Source: OM182 bacterium MED-G24
Lineage (GTDB): Bacteria; Pseudomonadota; Gammaproteobacteria; Pseudomonadales; Azotimanducaceae
Direction of reading: 5' to 3'
DNA: 60,872 bases
Assembly (NCBI GenBank): GCA_002457275.1
Contig: NTKD01000005.1
Coordinates: 1-60,872, forward strand
In this document: in pieces, positions 18,454 to 28,377 of the stretch
How the letters are laid out: every line of letters starts with the position of its first letter
Numbering within the stretch: position 1 is the stretch's first letter
Made by a program: the position numbers and the translations under genes
The notes under the pieces: generated by a model
The model's database searches: none
The model's input: the letters and a program-made list of their open reading frames with translations, nothing else
Told to the model about the DNA's origin: nothing

Positions 18454-18804
18454 CTACCAATCGATGGTCGATTGCTGTTGGTCTCTTACACGGATCCATG
18501 CCTCGCTGTCGGGATCCTGGCAGCGTACCTCGGTGTCCAGTGCGGTCGCGCAGTCGACGGCACAGTCGACGTCACTGGTCCACGGAAGCCGGGTGCTGTT
18601 GAACCAGATTGATGAGAAGTCGCCATTGACCCGACAGATGATCAGACATTGATAGGCGGGATCACCCACGGTCAGGTCAAAAACCCGCTTGCCATCGCGT
18701 CTGAGCTCCTCTTGGGCGGTGATCCCGACACGCTCTTTGATCCAGGACAACACATCCTCGGTAGGCTGTTCTTTGACATATATTTCGATATCCGGATAGA
18801 TCAT
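18454..18804 (-). CDS. conserved hypothetical protein downstream of dapE
   Basis: The 116-residue soluble protein has no signal peptide or membrane segment. Visible features are an N-terminal IYPDIEIYVKE strand, WIKERVG, then FSSIWFNSTRLPWTSDVDCA and VRCQDPDSEAWIRV, with five cysteines and several tryptophans in the second half. I recognise this as a small family found beside dapE in gammaproteobacteria but know no function. It overlaps the dapE stop by 4 bp and is probably translationally coupled to it. The conserved Cys/Trp residues could suggest metal or ligand binding; that is inference. Confidence 0.7.
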   Translation of the reverse strand: MIYPDIEIYVKEQPTEDVLSWIKERVGITAQEELRRDGKRVFDLTVGDPAYQCLIICRVNGDFSSIWFNSTRLPWTSDVDCAVDCATALDTEVRCQDPDSEAWIRVRDQQQSTIDW

Positions 18805-19952
18805 CCGAGGATTCGCTCCAGAATGTCATGATAGACCCGTGTCAATTGACCGAGTTCCGCGACACTGACCTGTTCGTTCACCTTGTGGATGGTCGCATTG
18901 CAGACGCCCAATTCCACGACTTCGGTGCCGGTAGGTGCGATGAACCGGCCGTCGGAGGTTCCGCCGGAGGTGGAAAGCTCGGTCTCAACACCAGTAACCG
19001 CACGGATACTCTCGACCACAGCAGGGATCAGCGTACCACCGGTGGTCAGAAATGGGTGACCCGACAGACGCCAGCGCAGGTCATAGTGCAGGCCGTGACG
19101 GTTGAGAATCTCCTCTGTCTGCGATCGGAGCGATTCTTCACTGGACTCAGGTGAAAACCGGAAGTTGAACAACACGGTCAGTTCACCTGGGATGACGTTG
19201 TTTGCACCGGTCCCGCCGTTGATGTTGGAGATCTGGCACGTAGTCCCAGGGAAAAAGTCGTTGCCGTCATCCCACCCTGTCGCGACAAGCTCTGCGAGTG
19301 CTGGGGCGGCCTCGTGAATGGGATTACGCGCATCTGTCGGATAGGCGACATGACCCTGGATGCCGTGAATGGTGAGCGTACCGGACAGGGATCCCCGGCG
19401 ACCTACCCGGATGACGTCGCCGAGAACCTCGCTGCTCGAGGGTTCACCAACGACGCAGTAGTCGATATGGGTCCCGGATTCCACAAGCGCATCAATAACT
19501 TTGACGGTACCGTTGACCGCGTCTGCCTCTTCGTCACTGGTGATCAGGAACGCCAGTGTTCCCTTTGGCTGTCGATCATCGTCGAGAAACTGCTCGGTCG
19601 CTGTGAGCATGGCGGCGAGCGCGCCCTTCATATCAGCTGCGCCACGTCCAAACAGGTTGTTGTCACGGACTTCTGGTGTAAACGGGTCTGTAGACCACTC
19701 ATCAATCGATCCCGGAGGAACGACGTCGGTATGACCCGCAAACGCGAAGATCGGACCCTGGTCGCCAAGTGTCGCCCAGAGATTGTCGACGTCGTGGAAG
19801 CGCATATGTTGAACGGTGAAACCGAGTTTCTCCAGGATCTCGCCCATCTGTTGCTGGCAACCCCTGTCCTCTGGTGAGACAGAAGGCCGCCTGATCAGAT
19901 CACAGGTGAGTGCCAGAGTCCGGTCTCTACTCGATGGCTCAGTTGTGGGCAT
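18801..19952 (-). CDS. dapE: succinyl-diaminopimelate desuccinylase
   Basis: DapE is a zinc M20 amidohydrolase that converts N-succinyl-LL-diaminopimelate to LL-diaminopimelate for lysine and peptidoglycan. The 383-residue protein has FAGHTDVVPPG with the first zinc His and catalytic Asp, GRGAADMKGALA with the bridging Asp, TSDEEADAVNG with the catalytic Glu-Glu, and a C-terminal SGGTSDGRFIAPTG containing the usual dimer/active-site motif. Its ATG lies inside the end of dapD (14 bp overlap), so the pathway enzymes are coupled. Confidence 0.95.
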   Translation of the reverse strand: MPTTEPSSRDRTLALTCDLIRRPSVSPEDRGCQQQMGEILEKLGFTVQHMRFHDVDNLWATLGDQGPIFAFAGHTDVVPPGSIDEWSTDPFTPEVRDNNLFGRGAADMKGALAAMLTATEQFLDDDRQPKGTLAFLITSDEEADAVNGTVKVIDALVESGTHIDYCVVGEPSSSEVLGDVIRVGRRGSLSGTLTIHGIQGHVAYPTDARNPIHEAAPALAELVATGWDDGNDFFPGTTCQISNINGGTGANNVIPGELTVLFNFRFSPESSEESLRSQTEEILNRHGLHYDLRWRLSGHPFLTTGGTLIPAVVESIRAVTGVETELSTSGGTSDGRFIAPTGTEVVELGVCNATIHKVNEQVSVAELGQLTRVYHDILERILG

Positions 19953-20961
19953 GAAGAATCTCGTTCAGCTCGCGCGCCTGTTTGTTGGTCCTGCATTCAA
20001 CCTGCCCCGTCTTGGAGTTACGGATGAACAGCATGTCAGGCTGGCCGGCAAGTTCACGTGCTTTCACCATCTCGACCGGATTCTTCTCGTTATCCAGGAC
20101 CTGAACAAAGGTGCTTGCAGTGATATAGAGACCAGCTTCGATCGTGCAGTTGTCGCCGAGAGGAATACCGGTGCCGGCGTTGGCACCGATCAGACAGTCC
20201 TTGCCGATGGAAATGATAATTTCACCACCACCCGAGAGGGTACCCATGGTGCTGGCACTACCTCCAAGGTCGCTGTTGGCTTCCATGATCACGCCCTGAG
20301 AGAGGCGTCCTTCGATCATCCCCGGCCCTATCGCACCGGCGTTGAAGTTGACGAAGCCTTCGTGCATCACGGTCGTTCCCTCGCCGAGGTAGGCACCGAG
20401 ACGAACCCGCGCGGTGTGCGCGATGCGGACCCCGCTGGGTGCATGGTAGTTGGCAAGCTTGGGAAATTTGTCGATGGACTGAACTTCGAGCACCTCTCCA
20501 CGCAATCGAGCGGTGAGTTGTCGTGCAGGTAACTCCTCGACATCGATCGCACCCTCGCTGGTCCACGCGACATTGGGCAATTGAGGAAAGATCCCGTCAA
20601 GATTCACCTTGTTGGGTTTCACCGCGCGGTGTGAGAGCAGATGCAGCTTGAGGTATGCCTCCGGCGTGGATGCAATCTCATCATCAGCGGCAAGAAATGT
20701 GATGACACGTGGCTGTTCAGAGGCTTTGAACTGCTTAAGGATATCCTTCTGCGCTGCGTCTTCGACTGAAGAGATCAACTTGTCGATGGTGTCATCGGTG
20801 AGTTCAATAGCAGTGTTGCCATCGTGGTAGCCCACTGGCGATGAGAACTGCGATATCGTCTCATCATCCGGTTGGAAAATCGGTGCAGGATAGTACACCT
20901 CGATCCATTGTCCGCTGCGGTTCTGGGTTCCGACACCCAGACCGATGCTGAAAAAAGACAT
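19939..20961 (-). CDS. dapD: 2,3,4,5-tetrahydropyridine-2,6-dicarboxylate N-succinyltransferase, long form
   Basis: DapD succinylates tetrahydrodipicolinate with succinyl-CoA, the step before DapC. At 340 residues it belongs to the long Pseudomonas-type DapD rather than the 274-residue E. coli type. A left-handed beta-helix region carries hexapeptide-like repeats (ARVRLGAYLGEGTTVMHEGF, NFNAGAIGPGMIEGRLSQGV), followed by NSDLGGSASTMGTLSGGG and GANAGTGIPLGDNC. It stands first in dapD-dapE and is separated by about 115 bp from the ArsC-like gene. Confidence 0.95.
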   Translation of the reverse strand: MSFFSIGLGVGTQNRSGQWIEVYYPAPIFQPDDETISQFSSPVGYHDGNTAIELTDDTIDKLISSVEDAAQKDILKQFKASEQPRVITFLAADDEIASTPEAYLKLHLLSHRAVKPNKVNLDGIFPQLPNVAWTSEGAIDVEELPARQLTARLRGEVLEVQSIDKFPKLANYHAPSGVRIAHTARVRLGAYLGEGTTVMHEGFVNFNAGAIGPGMIEGRLSQGVIMEANSDLGGSASTMGTLSGGGEIIISIGKDCLIGANAGTGIPLGDNCTIEAGLYITASTFVQVLDNEKNPVEMVKARELAGQPDMLFIRNSKTGQVECRTNKQARELNEILHAHN

Positions 20962-21077
20962 GCTTGTTCCTTATTAGTCGCTGTAAGCCGTATCCGGCGT
21001 ATAGATGCCGCGCAGATGCCTGATAGCGGCGCTGCATTATATACCGTATCCGTCGGTTTGACCCTAGACAGACAGCG

Positions 21078-21422
21078 TCAGGTGAAAAGGGAATCGTACT
21101 CGGATGATTTGAACCCCAGTATGCGGCGATCTCCAAGGTCAAGAAGGGGACGCTTGATCACGGCGGGGTTTTCACACATGAGTCGGACCGCGCTTTTGTC
21201 GGTCAGTGATTCTTTGAGCGTGTCCGGCAGTTTGCGCCAGGTGGTACCGCGTCTGTTGATCAGCGCGTCTGTTCCGAGTTCCGCGATCCAGGATTCGAGG
21301 TCCGTTTCAGGGACACCGTCGGTTCGGTAGTCATGAAATGTGTACGCGACACCATTGTTGTCTAGGTAATGACGGGCTTTCTTCATGGTGTCGCAATTCT
21401 TGATACCGTAGATGGTCACCAT
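21078..21422 (-). CDS. Spx/MgsR-ArsC family thioredoxin-fold protein (YffB-like)
   Basis: The 114-residue protein starts VTIYGIKNCDTMKKARHYLD, the N-terminal thioredoxin fold with the single cysteine Cys10 of YffB/ArsC-related proteins, followed by VAYTFHDYRTDGV and INRRGTTWRKLPD. The family is related to arsenate reductases, but the arsenate-site arginine motif is not obvious and YffB proteins have no proven substrate. Its place between dapC and dapD is the same in Pseudomonas, suggesting a conserved but unknown link. Confidence 0.85.
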   Translation of the reverse strand: MVTIYGIKNCDTMKKARHYLDNNGVAYTFHDYRTDGVPETDLESWIAELGTDALINRRGTTWRKLPDTLKESLTDKSAVRLMCENPAVIKRPLLDLGDRRILGFKSSEYDSLFT

Positions 21423-21495
21423 GGTGCGTTCCTTTGTTCTTCGTCTGACTATTTGGCTGGGGTTGTGGTTTCAGGGACGGTCGGTTGCAGGGTCG

Positions 21496-22704
21496 TCAGC
21501 GGTATTGACCGTTGGACATGAATGCAGCGATTCGTTCGGCGGCCTGTACACATTCATCAACGGTTGCTACCAACGCAAGTCGAACACGATTCCTGCCCGG
21601 GTTGCCGGTGGGCGTGTCACGGGCCAGGTACTGGCCAGGTACCACTTTGACATTCTGCTCAGCGAGTAGCTTCCGGGTAAACTGAAGATCATCAACCGGG
21701 GTCTCTGGCCAGAGATAGAAACCCCCGGCCGGTTGTGACTGGGGCCAGTGATCAGACAGAACTTCCAGAACTGCCGCATATTTCTTTCGGTAGACCGCCC
21801 GGTTTGAAATCACATGTTCCTCGTCATTCCATGCGGCGGCGCTGACATGTTGATTGTGGACGGACATCGCTGAGCCATGGTAGGTGCGGTATAGCAGAAA
21901 CTGCTCAATATAGTGGGCATCACCACAGACAAATCCTGAACGGAGCCCGGGCAGGCTAGAACGCTTCGACAGGCTGTTGAATACAACGCAGTTGCGGAAG
22001 TCCGAGCGACCGAGCACATCAGCAGCCTGAAGCAGGCCGGGGGGAGGGGCTTCATCATCAGCGTAGAGTTCCGAGTAACACTCATCGGAGGCAATGACAA
22101 AATCATACTCGTCAGAAAGGTGAATCAAATCCTGAAAAGATTGCATGTCCATCACCGCCCCGCTCGGGTTTCCCGGGTTGCAGATATAAATCAGCTGACA
22201 CCGACGCCAGGTGTCGGCATCGATATCTTCAAATGAAGGGCAGTGACCGGTGTCTTCAGAACAGTTCACAAACATGGGTTGGCTGCCTGCCAGCAGTGCT
22301 GCGCCTTCGTAGATCTGGTAGAAAGGGTTGGGTATCAACGTGACCGAAGGGGACGTAGCGTCGATCACAACCTGAGCGAAGGCGAAGAGTGCCTCGCGTG
22401 TGCCATTGACAGGCAGGATCTGGGTGTCAGCATCCGGTGCCTGAGAGAGCGCATATCGTCGGTGTGTGAACGCAGAGATCGCACCTCGAAGCTCTGGCAG
22501 GCCTTTGGTTGGAGGATAGGTGCCTACCCCGCTGCGAAGAAATGTCGGGTCTGCGAGCATCTCGATAAGAAAATCCGGCGCCGGATGTTTAGGTTCTCCC
22601 AAAGACAGGGGTACCGGCGGCTTGTCCGCAGGCGTGACGTCTGCCAACAGTCCGTTCAGGCGTTCGAACGGGTAGGGGTTCAGGGATTCAAGGTATTGGT
22701 TCAC
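21496..22704 (-). CDS. dapC: succinyldiaminopimelate aminotransferase DapC
   Basis: This fold-type I PLP aminotransferase of 402 residues shows YICNPGNPSGAV, the DECYSELYAD segment with the PLP-contacting Asp, and FNSLSKRSSLPGLRSGF with the PLP-binding Lys in SLSK. The start NQYLESLNPYPFERLNGLL matches DapC of the Pseudomonas/Bordetella type, which transaminates N-succinyl-amino-ketopimelate. Its neighbours dapD and dapE carry out the adjacent steps, supporting DapC rather than another aspartate-family aminotransferase. It overlaps glnD by 4 bp. Confidence 0.92.
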   Translation of the reverse strand: MNQYLESLNPYPFERLNGLLADVTPADKPPVPLSLGEPKHPAPDFLIEMLADPTFLRSGVGTYPPTKGLPELRGAISAFTHRRYALSQAPDADTQILPVNGTREALFAFAQVVIDATSPSVTLIPNPFYQIYEGAALLAGSQPMFVNCSEDTGHCPSFEDIDADTWRRCQLIYICNPGNPSGAVMDMQSFQDLIHLSDEYDFVIASDECYSELYADDEAPPPGLLQAADVLGRSDFRNCVVFNSLSKRSSLPGLRSGFVCGDAHYIEQFLLYRTYHGSAMSVHNQHVSAAAWNDEEHVISNRAVYRKKYAAVLEVLSDHWPQSQPAGGFYLWPETPVDDLQFTRKLLAEQNVKVVPGQYLARDTPTGNPGRNRVRLALVATVDECVQAAERIAAFMSNGQYR

Positions 22705-25400
22705 GCGGCGGCTTCCTCTACAAACTGGTCCAATCGATCCTGCAATTCATCGACCAACGGTCCGCTGATGCGCTCATCTTCGAGCATGTTGCCATTCTCA
22801 TCTACCAGGTAGAACAGGTCTTCAACGCGTTCACCCAACGTTGTGATTCGAGCGTTCAGCAACTGCAATCGGTAGGACATGAAAACGTCGGAGATCAGCG
22901 CCAGTAACCCGGGGCGGTCAGGCGTCGTTATCTGGAGGATGGTGTGAGCACGGACTTCGTCATGACTGAGGATGATCTCTGTCTTGAAGCCGAAGGGCTT
23001 TAACATCCGGGGTGTTCTGCGGGGTTCCGTCGAAAGTGGCTCGCTGGCTGTGATGTAACGCAACAGCGTGGTCCGGATGCTCCCAAACTGGGCCCTCTCA
23101 CTGACAGGTTGACCCTGATCGTTCAGGATGACAAAGGTATAGAACATGAAGCCCGATTCTGATTCGGCAATTCTTGCATCGACAATATCGAGGTTCAGTC
23201 GAACCAGCGCATTGACGGAGTCGCGGAACAGCGTGGTTCGTTTGGGTGAGTGGATGAAGATATGGGTTGCACCTTCGTCCCGTCGAGTGACCGTTCCGTT
23301 CCTGATCAATACCAGGGGTACGTTGTTGTCCTCGTGTTCGTCAATGCCAACCGTGTGCCAGATGATGTCGCTGATGGACTCGCGCAGAAAGTAATCTTCA
23401 TCAACGTGGCCCCAGGCTTCCACAATCTCTCTCAGTGAGAGGCCGTGCTCGGCGAGCCGTGAGATGGCATGTTCCTGATTTTCGTGAATGTACTCCGATC
23501 TGTCCACGTAGTTTTCAAGGCCCTGCCGCAGCTGCTTTTTGGTTTCGAGGTACAGACCACGCATGAGTGAGGCGCGCCAGCCGTTCCAGAGTGTAGGGTT
23601 GGTTGCGTTGATGTCCGCGACAGTCAGGGCATACAGGTAGTCAAGCCGGACCTGATCCGCCACGAACAGCGCGAACTCCCGGATAACCTCCGGATCTGAA
23701 ATGTCCTTGCGCTGGGCAGTGCCTGACATGACCAGGTGGTTACGGACCAGCCATGCAACAAGGTTGGTGTCCCAGGTTGAAAGCCCGTGTCGTTCGCAGA
23801 ATGCGACGGCCATGTCTTCGCCAAGTTGCGAATGGTCCCCGCCCATACCCTTGGCAATATCGTGGTACAGACCTGCGATGTAGAGCAGCTCAATTTTCGG
23901 TAACCGCGCGTGAATGTGCGCCGCGATTGGAAATTCCTGCTCCTGGTTCTTATAGCGAAAACGTCGCATGTTTCTGACGACCTGCAGCGTGTGTGCGTCG
24001 ACGGTATAGATGTGGAAGAGATCGAACTGCATCTGACCAATGATGTGCTGGAACTCTGGGATGTAGGCGCCGAGAATGCCGTACCGTTCCATACGACGAA
24101 GTTGTGAGAACAGGTGCTCACGAGACCGCAGCAGGGTCAGAAACAGTTCCGTGACTTCAGGATCACTGCGAAAGTCATCATCAATCAGGTCAACCGATGC
24201 CTGAATCCGCCGGACTGTCGAGGCGCGAATTCCCTTGATGGTGCCATCGTTCCCCATGGCGACGAAAATCTTCAACAATGCCGGAGGGTGGCGATCAAAG
24301 ACATCTGGTGAGGTCACCTCGATATAGTCGTTAGCGATCTGAAAATACTGATCGATTGGTTTGATTCGGACGCGTTCATTGGCCCGTAGGATGGCTTCAT
24401 CGAAGTGCTGGAGAAGAAGCTCCGTGACCGTGCGGATCTGCATCGCGGATCGATAATACTGTTGCATGAACTGTTCAACTGCGAGTTGGTCACTTTCGAC
24501 AAAACCCAGCCGGTCTGACAGCTCTTTCTGGTATTCGAATAACAGACGATCTTCTTCACGGTCGGTGATGGCGTGTAGACCAAACCTGATCTTCCACAAG
24601 AGGGACTGTCCCTCTGCAAGGACGTCGCGTTCAGAGGGCGTGAGGAAACTCTGTTCGACCAGGTCGTCAAACGTGACAGCGCCGAAACGACGTTTGGCAA
24701 TCCACATGACAGTCTGTATGTCCCGCAATCCACCGGGTGACGTCTTGACGTTGGGCTCGAGGCTGTATTCCGTGTGATGGGACTTCTGGTGACGTTCTAG
24801 CTGCTCGTCGCGTTTGGCTTCAAAAAATACCTTTGCCGACCACATTCGGCGAACAGAGATCCGCTTGTTCATCTGGTCTCGAAGTCCGTCACTACCGGTA
24901 ATCGTTCTCGCTTCAAGTATGGCGCTGATGACAGTGACGTCGGCGCGCGCCTGTCGACCACAATCCTTGATCGAGCGAACACTGTGGCCGACTTCCAAAC
25001 CGATGTCCCAGAGGAGTGTCAGGAAACTCTGGATGTTGCTGGCGTGCAGGTGGTAGTTGTTGCGCTCTAGCAGGATGAGCAGATCAATGTCAGAGGAAGG
25101 GTGAAGTTCCCCGCGTCCGTAGCCCCCTACGGCGACCAGTGAAATCCTTGTTTTCCGCCAGCTGCGGAGATTCTCGTTCCAGTCGAACCGCTCCCAGGCG
25201 AGTGTCAGCAGTGCATCCAGAAATCGGGCGTGTTCCCGAACAAGGTCATCAGCGTTCTCACCCTCGAAAAAGCGACTTTTGAGACCGGCCCGATATTGCG
25301 CAATGTGATCCTTGAAAACCGGGATGGAAACCCGGCTCCCGGTCAGGTCTTCTGTCAGTCGGTGTATGGCGTGATCAATGCTCAGCGCGTGTTTAGTCAC
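22701..25400 (-). CDS. glnD: bifunctional uridylyltransferase/uridylyl-removing enzyme GlnD
   Basis: GlnD senses glutamine and adds or removes UMP on PII proteins, controlling nitrogen assimilation. The 899-residue protein (E. coli 890) has a nucleotidyltransferase domain with VAVGGYGRGELHPSSDIDLLIL (about 90-110), a central HD hydrolase domain with LYHDIAKGMGGDHSQLGE and two C-terminal ACT domains (ITTPDRPGLLALISDVF). All catalytic motifs are present, so it looks functional. It is 11 bp downstream of map. Confidence 0.96.
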   Translation of the reverse strand: MTKHALSIDHAIHRLTEDLTGSRVSIPVFKDHIAQYRAGLKSRFFEGENADDLVREHARFLDALLTLAWERFDWNENLRSWRKTRISLVAVGGYGRGELHPSSDIDLLILLERNNYHLHASNIQSFLTLLWDIGLEVGHSVRSIKDCGRQARADVTVISAILEARTITGSDGLRDQMNKRISVRRMWSAKVFFEAKRDEQLERHQKSHHTEYSLEPNVKTSPGGLRDIQTVMWIAKRRFGAVTFDDLVEQSFLTPSERDVLAEGQSLLWKIRFGLHAITDREEDRLLFEYQKELSDRLGFVESDQLAVEQFMQQYYRSAMQIRTVTELLLQHFDEAILRANERVRIKPIDQYFQIANDYIEVTSPDVFDRHPPALLKIFVAMGNDGTIKGIRASTVRRIQASVDLIDDDFRSDPEVTELFLTLLRSREHLFSQLRRMERYGILGAYIPEFQHIIGQMQFDLFHIYTVDAHTLQVVRNMRRFRYKNQEQEFPIAAHIHARLPKIELLYIAGLYHDIAKGMGGDHSQLGEDMAVAFCERHGLSTWDTNLVAWLVRNHLVMSGTAQRKDISDPEVIREFALFVADQVRLDYLYALTVADINATNPTLWNGWRASLMRGLYLETKKQLRQGLENYVDRSEYIHENQEHAISRLAEHGLSLREIVEAWGHVDEDYFLRESISDIIWHTVGIDEHEDNNVPLVLIRNGTVTRRDEGATHIFIHSPKRTTLFRDSVNALVRLNLDIVDARIAESESGFMFYTFVILNDQGQPVSERAQFGSIRTTLLRYITASEPLSTEPRRTPRMLKPFGFKTEIILSHDEVRAHTILQITTPDRPGLLALISDVFMSYRLQLLNARITTLGERVEDLFYLVDENGNMLEDERISGPLVDELQDRLDQFVEEAAA

Positions 25401-25411
25401 CGAGGCACCCC

Positions 25412-26191
25412 TCAGCCGCAGCGATCGATGGTGTCATCGCTGCGCAGTGTCAGGATTTCGTATCCGGCGTCCGTGACCAGAATGGTATGTTCCCACTGGG
25501 CAGTGAGCTTGTGGTCCTTGGTCACGACCGTCCATTCGTCTCGGAGCAGCTTCACTGCTGCTTTCCCCGCGTTGATCATGGGTTCGATGGTGAAGGTCAT
25601 GCCGGGCTGGAGTTCGATCCCGCTTCCAGGTCTTCCGTAGTGCATCACCTGGGGTTCGTCGTGGAAAATTCTGCCGATACCATGCCCGCAGTATTCACGA
25701 ACGACTGAGAATCGCTCTTTTTCGGCAAAGGTCTGAATCGCGTGCCCGAGGTCCCCGAGATGGGCGCCGGGTCTGACACAGCGAATAGCACGATACAGGC
25801 ACTCCTGGGTGACGATGACCAGTCGTTTGGCCAGGACGGATGCATCGCCCACGAGAAATGTCTTGGAAGAATCACCGTGGAAACCATCCTTTTTCGGCGT
25901 CACATCGATATTAACGATGTCACCGCTCTTGAGCTGTTTGTCATCACTAGGAATCCCATGGCAGACCACATGGTTGACGGAGGTGCAAATGGACTTGGGA
26001 AAGCCCTTGTAGTTGAGTGGCGCGGGTACTGCCTGCTGGTGTTCCACGGTAAATTCATGACAGATACGGTCCAGTTCCGCTGTAGTGACACCGGGCTTGA
26101 TGTGTTCTTCGATCATTTCGAGCTGTTCGGCCGCAAGCCGGCCAACGGCACGCATTTTATCGATTTCTTCTGGTGTGTTGATGTTGATCAC
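25412..26191 (-). CDS. map: methionine aminopeptidase, type I
   Basis: Map removes N-terminal methionine from nascent proteins. The 259-residue protein has the metal ligands in order: Asp in NIDVTPKKDGFHGD (two), His in GHGIGRIFHDEP, Glu in FTIEPMI and Glu in QWEHTILVTD. There is no zinc-finger extension, as expected for the proteobacterial form. It is transcribed away from rpsB, with 271 bp between the two starts holding divergent promoters. Confidence 0.96.
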   Translation of the reverse strand: MININTPEEIDKMRAVGRLAAEQLEMIEEHIKPGVTTAELDRICHEFTVEHQQAVPAPLNYKGFPKSICTSVNHVVCHGIPSDDKQLKSGDIVNIDVTPKKDGFHGDSSKTFLVGDASVLAKRLVIVTQECLYRAIRCVRPGAHLGDLGHAIQTFAEKERFSVVREYCGHGIGRIFHDEPQVMHYGRPGSGIELQPGMTFTIEPMINAGKAAVKLLRDEWTVVTKDHKLTAQWEHTILVTDAGYEILTLRSDDTIDRCG

Positions 26192-26289
26192 TGGTAACCA
26201 AGGGCAATTTGCGCAGTGAGCAGACTATAGCAGAATCGGTCCTGAACCGTGATCAGAAGGCGATGGTCGTTTATTTGGCGGCCCCAATA

Positions 26290-26298
26290 TGGTATAAA
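26290..26298 (+). promoter_or_regulatory. extended -10 promoter of rpsB
   Basis: TGG at 26290-26292 directly precedes TATAAA at 26293-26298, an extended -10 element; the best -35 candidate around 26269-26275 is weak. Transcription would start near 26305, giving a leader of about 158 nt, close to the length of the long rpsB leader in E. coli. Confidence 0.6.
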
Positions 26299-26304
26299 CC
26301 GCGC

Positions 26305-26462
26305 CGCTGTCTGTCACGGTAGACCCTGAATTCACAGGGACCCGGTGGTGGGGGCAAATAATCACACTGATCCGGCACATGATTCGGGTGCCTGAAGTTT
26401 AGGCTTGGGTTGGATCATGGGAATCAGTGGCAGTGTTAACCCAATACAATCCGGAGTCATTT
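26305..26462 (+). promoter_or_regulatory. rpsB leader, candidate S2 autoregulatory RNA
   Basis: The untranslated leader contains hairpins, for example CCCTG (26324-26328) pairing with CAGGG (26335-26339), and a GGCAC/GTGCC pair further on. Gammaproteobacterial rpsB leaders are known to bind S2 protein and repress rpsB-tsf. I could not trace the conserved pseudoknot, so the function is inferred from position and length. Confidence 0.4.
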
Positions 26463-27431
26463 ATGGCAGGCGTATCCATGCGCAACCTGCTTGAAGCAGG
26501 TGTTCACTTTGGTCATCAGACCAGGTATTGGAATCCGAAGATGAGACAGTTCATTTTCGGTGCCCGAAACGACATTCACATTATCAATCTTGAGCTGACC
26601 GTCCCGGCTGTGACCGAGGCGTGCAACTATATCGGTTCTCTGGCGGCTAAGAAGAACAAAATTCTGTTCGTGGGAACCAAGAGAAACGCAGGGAAGGTGG
26701 TTAAGGCGCAAGCCGAGCGTTGTGGCCAGCCCTACGTCGACAACCGATGGCTCGGCGGGATGCTGACCAACTACAAGACGATTCGCCAATCGATCCGAAA
26801 GCTGCGGGAACTTGAGACGCAAGCCGAGGATGGTACCTTTACCAAACTCACGAAAAAGGAAGCGCTGACCCGTCAGAGGCAGTTGGATAAGCTCGAGACT
26901 GGGCTTGGTGGCATAAAGGACATGGGTGGTTTGCCAGATGCCATGTTCGTTATTGACGTGGATCACGAACGAATTGCTGTGACCGAGGCGAACAAGCTTG
27001 GGATTCCGGTGATCGGCGTCGTCGACACCAACAGCGATCCGTCCGGGGTCGATTACGTCATCCCCGGCAATGATGATGCGATCCGATCCATCAGCCTGTT
27101 TGTGGAGGCGGTCGCGGATACGATCATCGAAGCTCGTCCTGATGCACCGGTTTCTGCTGAGGAATTCAGCGAAGCTGGTGATGCGCCTGAGGCGGAAGGC
27201 ACGGCAGATGGGGAAGTTGCTGAAGGAGGTGCTGTGGAAGAGACCGCGGTAGCGGCCGAGACGGTTGAAGGCACCGATGCGCCATCGCCTGCCCAGGCAG
27301 AGTCGTCAGAAGCGACCGAAAGTGCTGCCCAAACCGACGAGACCAGCGAAAATTCTGCGGAAGCCGCCGGCGAAACCGGTGATGGCGCAACTTCCGACGA
27401 TTCTGACGAGAACAAACCGGCTGCCGAATAG
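26463..27431 (+). CDS. rpsB: 30S ribosomal protein S2 with long acidic C-terminal tail
   Basis: The first 235 or so residues are standard S2: [44 protein letters not shown] and [20 protein letters not shown]. The protein then continues to 322 residues with a tail of over 85 residues rich in Glu, Ala, Thr, Ser and Gly and almost lacking basic residues; E. coli S2 has 241 residues. ATG 26463 is preceded by CCGGAG and matches the family start, while an upstream in-frame GTG would add an unrelated extension. It is followed by tsf, the usual operon. The tail is probably disordered. Confidence 0.95.
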   Translation: MAGVSMRNLLEAGVHFGHQTRYWNPKMRQFIFGARNDIHIINLELTVPAVTEACNYIGSLAAKKNKILFVGTKRNAGKVVKAQAERCGQPYVDNRWLGGMLTNYKTIRQSIRKLRELETQAEDGTFTKLTKKEALTRQRQLDKLETGLGGIKDMGGLPDAMFVIDVDHERIAVTEANKLGIPVIGVVDTNSDPSGVDYVIPGNDDAIRSISLFVEAVADTIIEARPDAPVSAEEFSEAGDAPEAEGTADGEVAEGGAVEETAVAAETVEGTDAPSPAQAESSEATESAAQTDETSENSAEAAGETGDGATSDDSDENKPAAE

Positions 27432-27499
27432 GAGGACGCATCCTCACCGCACAGGCGGTGTGTGATGCCATCACTCAGTATCAGCTAAAGGAACAGAAA

Positions 27500-28375
27500 A
27501 TGGCGAAGATTTCCGCCGCACTGGTGAAGGAATTACGAGATCGCACCGATCTCGGCATCATGGATTGTAAACGGGCACTTGAGGAATCCGATGGTGATAT
27601 AGAAATCGCCATCGAGAACCTTCGGAAATCAAGTGGCATGAAAGCAGCCAAGAAAGCCGGTCGTATTGCTGCTGATGGATTGGTTGGCGTCAGCGTCAGT
27701 GAGACTCGTTCTGTGCTGGTTGAGGTCAATTGTGAAACCGATTTTGCAGCGCGCGACGATAACTTCGTGGCGTTTGTTGATAGGGTCGTTTCATTGATCG
27801 ACGATGCCGGTAACAGCGACATTCAGGCCCTTTTGGATAACGGCCTGGAAGCTGAGCGTGAAGCGCTCGTTCAGAAGATTGGCGAGAATGTCAGCGTACG
27901 CCGGGCTGAAGTGCTCGATGGTGCCGCGAGCAGCTATATCCACAATGGCAAGATTGGTGTTCTGGTGCAGTTGTCAGAGGCCAATGATGATCTTGGTAAG
28001 GATGTTGCCATGCATGTGGCGGCAGCAGATCCGCAGCCACGTTATGTGAGCAGCGACGATGTACCGGAAGATGTCATTATGAAAGAGAAAGAGATCTTTG
28101 TGGCTCAGGCTGCTGAGAGTGGTAAGCCCCCGGAAATTGTCGAAAAAATGGTGGGCGGACGTGTCAAGAAATTCCTGGCCGAGGTTTCGCTGGTCGACCA
28201 GCCTTTCATCAAGAACCCTGATCAGAAGGTGGGTGCGTTGCTGAAAGAGAGTGGTGGATCGGTCACCCGGTTTGTCCGGTTCCAGGTCGGCGAAGGTATC
28301 GAGAAGGAAGAGATTGATTTCGCCGACGAGGTCAAGAATCAGCTGAAAGACTCGGACGACGACAAGGACAAGTAA
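27500..28375 (+). CDS. tsf: translation elongation factor Ts
   Basis: EF-Ts is the guanine-nucleotide exchange factor for EF-Tu. The 291-residue protein begins with the UBA-like domain containing [18 protein letters not shown], followed by the exchange motif [20 protein letters not shown] coiled-coil and C-terminal module end near EEIDFADEV with an acidic tail. ATG 27500 is used because it directly precedes [12 protein letters not shown], the family start; a longer in-frame extension exists upstream but has no family character. Confidence 0.96.
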   Translation: MAKISAALVKELRDRTDLGIMDCKRALEESDGDIEIAIENLRKSSGMKAAKKAGRIAADGLVGVSVSETRSVLVEVNCETDFAARDDNFVAFVDRVVSLIDDAGNSDIQALLDNGLEAEREALVQKIGENVSVRRAEVLDGAASSYIHNGKIGVLVQLSEANDDLGKDVAMHVAAADPQPRYVSSDDVPEDVIMKEKEIFVAQAAESGKPPEIVEKMVGGRVKKFLAEVSLVDQPFIKNPDQKVGALLKESGGSVTRFVRFQVGEGIEKEEIDFADEVKNQLKDSDDDKDK

Positions 28376-28377
28376 GG

